Shown here: positions 9,501 through 16,900 of the stretch, in pieces
Numbering within the stretch: position 1 is the stretch's first letter
How the letters are laid out: the number at the start of each line of letters is the position of its first letter
Source of the DNA: a virus
Virus record (IMG/VR): IMGVR_UViG_3300031823_000003
Location: 22,325-86,324 of that record
DNA length: 64,000 nt
Reading direction: 5' to 3' (one strand)
Made by a program: the position numbers and the translations under genes
Notes under the pieces: generated by a model
Seen by the model: only the letters and a program-made list of their open reading frames with translations
Database searches by the model: none
Told to the model about the DNA's origin: nothing

Positions 9501-9923
9501 GTCATAATGGAAAGTGAAGGGGGTAGCCGACCCAAAACACGTATTCACTAGAACCGAATATCGATTGCCACTAAGCCCAGAGGCAATTGCAGTATAGGGG
9601 CCTTGCGTGTCATTTGCTCTACGCCAAAGCGTACCATTAGAGAGCGCAGCGTACCTATAAGTGCTGCCGTTTAATCCCCGCATACGAGCCAACACCATAG
9701 GAGCCGAAGGTAAAAAATAATTTGTTCCAGATGGAGTACCGTCTGGCGATCTGTTGATAATAGTGCTGCCAAATCTGCTGCTTAGACCATTTTCCTCTCT
9801 CTCTAGAACACTATTCATATTCAAATAACAATGAGGTGGTGTTTGATCTGTGACGTTACGAGCAATAAGGCCAGTGCTCTTAAAAATCCACGATTTTGAT
9901 TCGTATTTTGTATCGCTGGCCAT
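6504..9923 (-). CDS. Nozzle/tail-hub-like large structural protein
   Basis: About 1140 residues, the largest non-exported structural protein. The N-terminus (NMNSVLEREENGLSSRFG, then RYAALSNGTLWRR) resembles the start of T7 gp12 / P22 gp10-type nozzle proteins, where short phrases on 'source' and 'reading' strands form a beta-propeller-like body. The rest is beta-rich with many Gly, Asn and Thr. ATG 9923 is chosen; a GTG at 9956 is possible but has no better ribosome site. Assignment as a short-tail component is inferred from size, composition and absence of long-tail genes. Confidence 0.6.
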   Translation of the reverse strand: MASDTKYESKSWIFKSTGLIARNVTDQTPPHCYLNMNSVLEREENGLSSRFGSTIINRSPDGTPSGTNYFLPSAPMVLARMRGLNGSTYRYAALSNGTLWRRANDTQGPYTAIASGLSGNRYSVLVNTCFGSATPFTFHYDSLNPLKDNGTGSPTSIGIAPPVVPITAIQYAPQISLIDSFQSASGYGVSGVLSTAATVAGTSATPILSGNYDQYTDATLSYSAAPDGMLALSGTLADAALRLKFNTNRANNTYDIVALNNAYSPTDSFVFKQVQFTFASNSTTNVGKTVALNFGKYNPADLIVLVMKVSNPAAVQQISVQFDVNGSGYTANYYSKTIVPVSYQGNISLPQTNDPTTAMVNEVFSLATGITNVQQLGQPTNLPGNDPTLPQIQPSQMSSGQGSWSVIYMQLGDFLPVGNAGTPGNDWSAITGWQVQVVTNTQGSTTIAFNGLYIQGNPTASGVGTNAGASSYGGVGYDFRYTYYDATTMTESNGCWEAMFSITPSNPGGESTLVPLRQAINLSGQYSPNPRVTHVRVYARGGLYGNNWYYADQFPNVTGTGTFSYQYILPDSALSQGNILNLQNDVPVTSTLQNPIATTLTGALAPAPAGTNFPTLVTVNVTNATATFLVGQIVVIGTPQNLEQAFVVAGGTGTFTCYIFLPHAIGEQVQVFSKPAVACNLAASGYGQTWLAGDPNNPHLLYYTPRGYPENCPPQNYIPSPGGPSDPISAVYNFRGTIFVRTFSSHYQVFPGSPPYMQSTGSKHGSPASFDWSITENEVYEQSFDGIRAFSGSLADYRSLIIEWLYRNNPLTPVPLVNLSLLGNVVSAFKNNTVTFVYTGIDGNQHRLRWSQSYKRWRNDDVAATAILAEEDTNQLVYSIPITAGSQSGWAIVYEDITKDYDDGGWVGGALVKIPIALNLQTPFLDFGAPNNQKQIQNLAIDANPNNQTLTVQLQFDDNNGSVPPITLGTLTGTIRTKYQFDINSGDGVEAYRTSLVITGSVTAAPIIYQADIEIAVLPEQRATYDSYFVKWGSDESKLVKQIYIDYTASLPVVVSFFADGSSVPYYTLTLPANPNRIEVPVRERLPAMKLRLFRVIMASTSPNPADNDLQIWAPIVVEQKPVIGPGSKGYQRSELVSG

Positions 9924-9975
9924 GTTAAAATGATTCCAGTGCGGCCTGACCCGCACGTCCTATGGGAGTAGGAAC

Positions 9976-10719
9976 ATGCGCCTGAGTAAACAGGTTGTCA
10001 AGCCGCGATTCGATTCTAGCAACTATCGCACACACAAGGACAAGGATAATAATCGTTACAACGAATGCCCATCCTGTAAAGGCACAAAGCGAAAGGATGC
10101 CGAACTCTGCTGGAACTGCAAAATGTGGAGTCGGCGACCCCCAATAATCTATCGTACATTCGTAGTGAGTGGCGCGGCTTGTCGCCTTATTCCCCTTACT
10201 AGAGGTCAATACGCATTGGTATATAAAATTGACTATGAATGGCTGATGAAAAAGCCGTGGGTGGCCGCTTGGAATCCATCCACAGAAACATATTACGCAG
10301 TAACAGCTAACGATAATCCCGGCAAACCCGGCATAAGAATGAACGTACTCATTGCCGGAAAGGTTGGATATAGAGTCGTTCATCACCACAACCACGATAC
10401 GCTGGATAATCGTCGGAGCAACCTTAAACCGTGTACACACTCGCAGAATTCTATGAGTCGTAAAATTCACTCCAACAATACCAGTGGGTATAGAGGAGTG
10501 TCTTTTGATAAGTCTTCTGGCAAGTGGATGGTTCAAATTGGAACTGCCGGAAAAAGGAACCAAGGACGGTATAAGTCTGCCATAGAGGCTGCAAGACTGT
10601 ATGACAAACTTGCGATAAAACTTTATGGGGAATTCGCCATGCTTAATTTTCCTGTTAAGCACACAACCCTCGTAAGGATAAAAATACTAGCGCGTATGGA
10701 ACAACGAGTCCAAAACTGA
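9976..10719 (+). CDS. HNH homing endonuclease with AP2 DNA-binding domain
   Basis: 247 residues, transcribed against the surrounding tail operon. Residues 31-48 hold a zinc knuckle (C31, C34, C45, C48). The HNH core lies at about 120-155: H138-N139-H140, then D144-N145-R147 and N149-L150, as in phage HNH enzymes. Residues 168-215 form an AP2-type domain (SGYRGVSFDKSSGKW... EAARLYDKLAIKLYGEFA). A strong site GGGAGTAGGAAC precedes the ATG. Such genes nick or cut intron- or insert-less alleles to spread. No intron ends were seen, so this is probably a free-standing homing gene between two tail genes. Its codons are more AT-rich than its neighbours'. Confidence 0.93.
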   Translation: MRLSKQVVKPRFDSSNYRTHKDKDNNRYNECPSCKGTKRKDAELCWNCKMWSRRPPIIYRTFVVSGAACRLIPLTRGQYALVYKIDYEWLMKKPWVAAWNPSTETYYAVTANDNPGKPGIRMNVLIAGKVGYRVVHHHNHDTLDNRRSNLKPCTHSQNSMSRKIHSNNTSGYRGVSFDKSSGKWMVQIGTAGKRNQGRYKSAIEAARLYDKLAIKLYGEFAMLNFPVKHTTLVRIKILARMEQRVQN

Positions 10720-10760
10720 GGTAGTCGTCCACTGTTATATCACGGTATTATTTTCGTCCT

Positions 10761-11915
10761 CTATTTGCGCCCTGCACCCGCTATCTGTTGCTGGGATTGT
10801 CCGCCCATGCTGCCTGCCCATCCAGTCCAGCGCCGGGAGATAGCGACACCTCTGTCGTAGCGGGCCTTTGCATACGCCTGTAACTGTGGACTGCGTTGCT
10901 CGCCATCTTTGCTCCATGCGAATTCCAGCGCTTTGTATTTCACGTAGTGCAGCATTGGATCGGGTACCAAGAAACCATCTGTCATAGCCAGCACATCGGT
11001 ATCTCGAATAGAGCACAATATTTCTACAGGGAAATTAGACGACGGCTGGCCATTCAATCCAAAAGTATAAAGTCCAACACGGTCCTCGTAAAAGGACGAT
11101 AAGCGCGTGATGAACCGATCTCGCCAGAAAGGGTCCTGCATCGACAGTTCTTCCTGTGACACTTCGAGCAGCCTCAGCCACAGTCCCGCATATCCGCCGC
11201 CGCTGACACTTTCATTTGCTCCTGATTGCGAATATGTCCAGTGCGTAGAATCGACGATTGCGCCGACTGTGAATGCGCCATTGAACCCCGGATCAGGAGC
11301 TTGCAGTATGGCGAACTTTTCGCCGACAGTCATACCATGAGGGGATATGGACGCAGCGGTCACGGTGCCACCAGAGCGGGTGAGAGACGCGAGAGCGATA
11401 TTCTGATAGGACGATGCGATGCGAGCTATGCTGACACTATCGCAGACGAGAGGTTGCAACACCTGCCCAACCTGCACTGTCTGAGTGTTGAGCGCGTAGA
11501 TCATCGGAACGTCCGTCAAAAAGGTATTCTGGGCGCGGGCAATGTACGACAGTATCTCGGACTGTGTGTAAAACTGATCCCCTAATGCCGCTTGCGTAGG
11601 GAACGTGGCACCGATTAGTTGTACGCCGGATGCATGCGGTACCGAGAACGTGGCGGTGATCGTCGGCGGGACACTGGCGGCATTGAACGCTGTGACTGTG
11701 ACGATCTCTTGGGAGAGGCCGATGTCAATGACAAGCTGAGCGCCGACATAAACGGCAGGCACGGGATAGCCCAGAGTCGGGACTTGAATCGTTGCCGGGC
11801 CGGGAGCGGCAACAGCAGAAGAGGTAGTAGTGTAGAGCCACGGTTCCACCAGCGCGAACCCAATCTCCAGCATCATCGACCAGACGGTCCGGTAGCCCAA
11901 GCCGGGAAAGGCCAT
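10761..11915 (-). CDS. Neck/adaptor-like structural protein with inserted beta module
   Basis: 384 residues. A helical segment (YTQSEILSYIARAQNTFL) precedes conserved-looking structural blocks. A module at about 175-240 (LTRSGGTVTAA... APDPGFNGAF... YSQSGANESVSGG) matches those in the fibre-like proteins. The C-terminal helix set (LHYVKYKALEFAWSKDGE, then PQLQAYAKARYDRGV) resembles the ends of the proteins at 12847..13896 and 30356..31381, as in head-to-tail connector proteins of short-tailed phages. The role is inferred. Confidence 0.6.
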   Translation of the reverse strand: MAFPGLGYRTVWSMMLEIGFALVEPWLYTTTSSAVAAPGPATIQVPTLGYPVPAVYVGAQLVIDIGLSQEIVTVTAFNAASVPPTITATFSVPHASGVQLIGATFPTQAALGDQFYTQSEILSYIARAQNTFLTDVPMIYALNTQTVQVGQVLQPLVCDSVSIARIASSYQNIALASLTRSGGTVTAASISPHGMTVGEKFAILQAPDPGFNGAFTVGAIVDSTHWTYSQSGANESVSGGGYAGLWLRLLEVSQEELSMQDPFWRDRFITRLSSFYEDRVGLYTFGLNGQPSSNFPVEILCSIRDTDVLAMTDGFLVPDPMLHYVKYKALEFAWSKDGEQRSPQLQAYAKARYDRGVAISRRWTGWAGSMGGQSQQQIAGAGRK

Positions 11916-11927
11916 ACGCTGAGAGTA

Positions 11928-12317
11928 TTACACAGCGGCAGGCACAGGTGCTACAGTTTGCTTCGCCTGCTCCGTGTCGGCTTCATCATCGTCTTTCCAA
12001 TCAGCGGGCTGGTTGACTGCAAAGTATCCCGTCGAGCCACACGGGTTGCAGGCGGAATGATGCGGGACATCCCCGCCACCGAATGCCGCTGCCGATCCCT
12101 TATAGATGCCGTCGCCGCCACAGTTCGTGCAGATGGCAACGAATCCCCGGCCAAGGCAGACTGTGCATGCCCGCCCCAGTGTCATACGCTCGGCGCGCAC
12201 GGCATCGGCGACAGCGGATGGACGGTTGCCGAGAGCACATTGCGGGCAACGGGAAATTTTGCCGCGATATTTTCGGAGGTCCAAAGTATTGTCATTGATT
12301 TGAAGCACGGTGGTCAC
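11928..12317 (-). CDS. DnaJ-type zinc-finger protein
   Basis: 129 residues with four Cys pairs in the arrangement of a DnaJ cysteine-rich domain: CPQC (about 24-27), CTVCLGRG (51-58), CTNCGGDG (63-70) and CNPCGSTG (91-98). Two zinc sites are expected. No J-domain is present, so it is a stand-alone zinc-finger, perhaps a folding helper for a tail or secreted protein. The GTG start overlaps the stop of the upstream gene (GTGA), showing translational coupling. Confidence 0.8.
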   Translation of the reverse strand: MTTVLQINDNTLDLRKYRGKISRCPQCALGNRPSAVADAVRAERMTLGRACTVCLGRGFVAICTNCGGDGIYKGSAAAFGGGDVPHHSACNPCGSTGYFAVNQPADWKDDDEADTEQAKQTVAPVPAAV

Positions 12318-12466
12318 CTCATTTTATCGGACGGATATGCCCGGCTCCATCTCCCGGTCGGGCACTTCACCCACCATCCGTCAGCGCGTTCAACATAAAC
12401 ATGCTTATGCTGAAAACATTGACGGCACAGCGGGCATTGATACTCTTCGGTGTGTTCACAAGCCAT
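12314..12466 (-). CDS. Small zinc-binding protein
   Basis: 50 residues from ATG 12466 with Cys/His ligands: C3-E-H5, C11-P-L-C14, C17, H20, H22 and C35, typical of a zinc finger. The stop overlaps the GTG of the DnaJ-type zinc-finger gene by 4 nt. An in-frame upstream start (12520) would add a tail with no recognisable features. Function unknown. Confidence 0.6.
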   Translation of the reverse strand: MACEHTEEYQCPLCRQCFQHKHVYVERADGWWVKCPTGRWSRAYPSDKMR

Positions 12467-12846
12467 AAGTACCAATCGAATTGAAATCGAACCTGCGGGC
12501 CGTTCCAAGCTGGATGCCATTGCAAGTGGTTCCGTTTCCAGCGGATAGCACCAAGCATACCGAGCGAAGGCGAAGCTAAGGAATACCGGGGCCGAGACAG
12601 TGTGCGTGTCTTAACACGTAGTAACCCCCTCCGCTTCTTTCTCCCGATGATTCGACCCGACCGTCCCTGCTCCAGACGGCCAGCACCCTACGGCCCGCAT
12701 ATTCAGCAGAGTCACGATTATGCCACGCTCTTGTCGGCGGCTTTGTACCCGGTTTTCGCTAGGCTACGAGGTTCCTTGTCCCTCATGGGGATTTGACCCC
12801 AATTCGACAGTGTTTCTCGCCGGTTGTTGGTGAGACCGTCGCTCCT
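12467..12846 (-). other. Non-coding spacer in the tail operon, possibly structured RNA
   Basis: About 380 nt without a convincing gene. Read on the minus strand it can form a 7-bp hairpin (12659-12681, nine-base loop, one G-U pair), a small CGTGT/ACACG hairpin (12605-12618) and a GGGG/CCCC arm at about 12787-12800. Pieces look tRNA-arm-like (GGGTCGAATC, GGGGTCAAATCCCC) but I could not assemble a cloverleaf with a 7-bp acceptor stem. Purpose unknown. Confidence 0.35.
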
Positions 12847-13896
12847 CTACCGTTTGACGATTTGATTCGTCCCGGCCATTATACCGAAGTCACGACTAAA
12901 GACGAGATTATCTCGTCTATCCTGTATTTCGCTCATTCTTGCCGCGATCTGATAGAACTCCGCGAGCATCGGCAGAGCGTTATGTAGCTCGGAAGTCCCC
13001 TCTTTTAGCCTGAGTAGAACGCTGGCATACATCTCCAAAGCCTGAAAATAGTTATGCTCGAACGGGACAGTTTCCGCACCTGTATACGGAAATGGCGCAG
13101 CAACCGGATAGGCGACGGCGTTGACCGCTACTTGTTGCGTGGCATTGGCTGCCGGATGCACCACGAATATATTCAGTCCGATCGGTGCCCAGCGAACAGG
13201 GGTGCTCGCTGAGTCGCATTCCCAGTCAGACCCGGACGCAAACTGCTCATAGTCTAAACTGAATAGGCTGACCTTTCTCAGCGGCGACTGCGGCCCATAC
13301 ACATCGGTCAATGCGAGCATTCCTTTCGGCAGGTATTGCCAGACGCTATTCGGATTGAGATTGAATATCGACTGCACGATCATCGTGGGACGACCCACTA
13401 ACAACATAAGTTCATTGAGCGCTTCAACGATTGCTGTGAAAATTTCCAGTTGCAGATTCCAGAACACGGGCGGGTTGCTCTCTTCCAGCCGCTGAATAAC
13501 GTTCTGCGCGAGCACGCTGATCGGCACATTACAACTGGCATTCGCTGGAGTTGCCAGTCCCGACTGCATGATGCCGTTGGCAAACTGGATGAAATACACA
13601 ACTGCATTAGGCGCACTCACTAACAGTTGCGTCGGCAGTCCCGATACCGTTGGCGATACCGGGTCAACATGCAACACTCCCTGCATACCGCCAGATTGAG
13701 ATGGACTTGGCAGCACGACCAGATGCCAAGTGGTGCCTGTCACCGCATCGTTAATCAGCATCCCCGGCAGGGCGCTAAATCCCGCTGCCGGAGATAATCC
13801 TGTGGTCGTGACGATGCCATTGTTTGACACCCCGATCAGCCATGTAGTGCCATCAAGAGCTTGCAGATACGTCGGATTAGGGATAGGGATGCTCAT
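12847..13896 (-). CDS. Neck/adaptor-like structural protein
   Basis: 349 residues, no signal peptide. The N-terminal 110 or so residues are beta-rich. The central part (LAQNVIQRLEESNPPVFWNLQLEIFTAIVEALNELML in sequence, with helices at about 130-170) and the last helices (FQALEMYASVLLRLKEG, then FYQIAARMSEIQDRR) are arranged like those of the two other adaptor-like proteins in the window. Together they suggest paralogous head-to-tail or tail-ring components. I do not recognise a named family. Confidence 0.6.
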   Translation of the reverse strand: MSIPIPNPTYLQALDGTTWLIGVSNNGIVTTTGLSPAAGFSALPGMLINDAVTGTTWHLVVLPSPSQSGGMQGVLHVDPVSPTVSGLPTQLLVSAPNAVVYFIQFANGIMQSGLATPANASCNVPISVLAQNVIQRLEESNPPVFWNLQLEIFTAIVEALNELMLLVGRPTMIVQSIFNLNPNSVWQYLPKGMLALTDVYGPQSPLRKVSLFSLDYEQFASGSDWECDSASTPVRWAPIGLNIFVVHPAANATQQVAVNAVAYPVAAPFPYTGAETVPFEHNYFQALEMYASVLLRLKEGTSELHNALPMLAEFYQIAARMSEIQDRRDNLVFSRDFGIMAGTNQIVKR

Positions 13897-13908
13897 GCCA
13901 GCGTGATT

Positions 13909-16900
13909 CTAGTGATCCGTCCAAGTCTCAATCCATCCGAAATCCGCCTGCGCCGCCACGCTGGCGCTGCCGTTGTTGGTGATGAACTCTCCGGCGCGCA
14001 GAGTCGCTGTAGGCAGAGTCGTAGTGATCGGCGAGCTACATTTCGATACGCCGTCGATGTAGAAGTACCACTTGGAGTTCGCCGTGTCTTCGCGGATATC
14101 AAACACATGCGGCGTGCCCGCTACCACGGCAACGCCGCTATCAACTTGAGTCTGGGTTCCAGTCCCGCCAGCATTGGTGGTACATAGAAAATCAGTCGAA
14201 CTAACTGCGCTGGTAGACGAGTAGGTGAAAGCCGCGCAGTGAAACGTCGAGCAGGTATCCGTACCGCCTATATTCGCGGTAGTTGTGTTCGTGAATCCCA
14301 GCCACCAGCGTGTGGTTGCTAGAGTGCCTACCGCCGCATAGGCATTGAACCAGATGTTCACGGCTCCCGGTATGTAGACGGCTGACCCGTTGACGTTGGA
14401 TACGTTTCCGTTTGTAACAGTAGTCAGGCAGGCCAGCATCTGACTGGCTGTGGATGTCGGCACAATAGCGCTGGAAGTCGAGCAAGTGATAGCCAGCGCA
14501 TCATTGTTCAAGAGAACCGAAGAGGTTGCCGCGCCGCCCGCATATGTCGTCCAGCGATGGTAGCGCAGCGCCTGCGATCCCGGCATGTAATACATGCCGT
14601 TCAGCGTGCCGTTCTGGGAAATCACGCGGTTATTGGAGACTGTGGCTTCCACTGAGTTGCCAGCGACGCTGGCTGCCGGGAGCGCGTTCAATGGGCTGTT
14701 GGTCAGTGTGTCTGTGAAAGTGTTGACCCCGGAGCCGCCGACCAAGGCAGTGCCCCACTGGCCGGTGACTGAGGGCGCACCCGTCGCCGTGCTCCATGTC
14801 CATTTGAGATCGAACGTATGAGCGATTGTGGTGTTGATCGCTGTAGTACCAGAAACCGCTAGCGACCCGCCATTTAACGTAATGGTGGTTGTGTTCGTGG
14901 GCAGCAGTTGCACCGGGCAGCCAAACGCATATGTCCCGCTGACGCCCGCCGTGTAAGTGGTCAACTGGCACTGCACCGACCAGCTGCCATTGGTGACCGC
15001 AGTGCTGGGAACAGAGAACGCTCCCGTGGTGGCGATCTGTGCGCCATCGACGAACGCAGCAATGGTTACTGTGCCCGTATAAGAGGCTGGCAAAGTATAA
15101 ATGCCTCCGATGTCTATGTTGAGCGGGGAAGTGGCGACCAAGTTACCGGCGGGGATTGTCTGTGCGCCGCCCAGCATGGAAGTTGCAGTCGTACCTGTAT
15201 TGGTAGTCGCGATAGTGACATTGAACGCGGAAGAACCGATGCCGATTATCGCGCATCCCGAACAGGACGTGACCGTAAGAGCGCCCATCTTGACGTTGCC
15301 GCTGGTGTTACCCTGCGCACCGTTGCCGATGTCGAGAGTCCCGGCGGATTCGCGTGAGATGCCCACGTCATTGACTCCGCTGCCGTTCGTCCAACCCAGC
15401 ACTCCGCTGGTCGTGATATTGCTGTCAAACACTGTCCCCGGCCCCGACTGGTCGCCGGCGTAGGTGACATCGAAGTCCCATTGGGAAGCGGAGTCCAGGA
15501 AATAGATATTCCCGGTGATGTTGTTGTTGAATACTTCCGTGCAGTGATGGCCCCCGTTGATCCGGCCTGCGACATGCATGCGGCCCTGGTTATTGGCGAC
15601 TGTGTGGTAGAGGCCGATACAGTCCGCGACGGCTGGCCCGACGTTCCATGCCAGGTTGGGCGCTTCCAGATTGCGCACGTTCTGCACCGCCATGTACTCG
15701 GAACCGGGCTGCTGCGCGGCGTTGCCTTCGATATAGCTGTTGTCGATGTGGATGTTGTTAAGCGTGCTGCCGCGTCCGGCTGCGCCATTGAGATCAATAA
15801 AGCAGCCGTTGCCGCCGACGCATCCCCAGTGGGCGCTACCCGTGGTGGTAATCGGCCATCCGGCGACTGTGGTGACATAGAGCACGGTGGATGTGGGATC
15901 GACAGCCAAAGAACTGCAACCCAGATAGGATGGCCCACATATCGTGGCCGCGACGCCATTTACCCAGAATAATTCCCCGGTGTGAGCGGTATTGAAATTA
16001 AAAGTCGAACCGCCGTTGAGCGTAACCTGATTGCAGTTCGTGCCACAGTTGACGGTAGTGACCTTTTCCGTCATCGTTACGCCGCACATGGTCACACCGT
16101 CGAACACGCCCATACAGCCGTCGCCGCCATTCAGGTTGGTAAATACATATCCATCCCCGGAACCGCCCGCTCCTCCGAACACCGCGTAGTCGATGGAGTT
16201 GACCTTGCCGCCGGAATAGGACTTTGAGTTGTCAAGGCGCACGTTGTTGTTGTCTGCGACTGACCCGCTGGTGGCGTCTTCAAAGGTCCAATTGATTGTA
16301 TTGGCGATGCCTTGGATATTGACGTTACGGATGTCTGTATTGCCCTCGACGGCGTTGATGCACACGATTCCGCAGGTGATGACTGACGTGTTGGTGGGCG
16401 CGATCTGCAAGCCGCTCATGTTGAATGAGGTTTGCAGGCCGGTGGTGACGGAATTGGTGATGACGGCGGTGCCGGTGAAGCCGATGGTGGTGGTGATAAG
16501 AGTGCCCGAGCTTAGATTTCCTGGCGAGTAACCGACTAGATTTCCGTTTTGCCCGATGGAGAAACAGGCGCCAGCCGTAGTGTTACATTGAATATTAGCA
16601 CCATGCAGATACATCGTGACCGACTGCGTTGTAGAACCGATGACCACATTCGTGGCCGTAACAGGCGTAGAAGAGAGCGGAGCATCAATATGAACGTTGC
16701 AGGGCAGCGTGGGAGTAATATTGCATAGTGCCTGCATGGAATCAACCGTGAAGCCGGGGAAGAGAACAGAGTGAAACTCCGGAATCTGCGTTTTAAGCCC
16801 GCCCACCCCACCGCCGATCGGCTTCCCCTGCGTGAGGGTAGTATTCGTTTCAGGCACAGTGAGCGTCTCACCCGAGGCATTGAGTTGCCGCGTCCAGTTG

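Noticed and set aside
9925-10662. 245-codon minus-strand frame opposite the HNH-AP2 gene
   Set aside because: It is the shadow of the HNH-AP2 gene, which has zinc, HNH and AP2 motifs and a good start site.
12590-12846. Possible tRNA genes on the minus strand
   Set aside because: T-arm-like pieces (GGGTCGAATC, GGGGTCAAATCCCC) exist but no 7-bp acceptor stem, anticodon arm and correct spacing could be assembled.
15246-15959. Large overlapping minus-strand frames within the giant exported gene (and similar ones at 16536..17105 and 21070..21666)
   Set aside because: Arg/Pro/Ser-rich translations typical of out-of-frame readings of GC-rich genes; no start sites or motifs.
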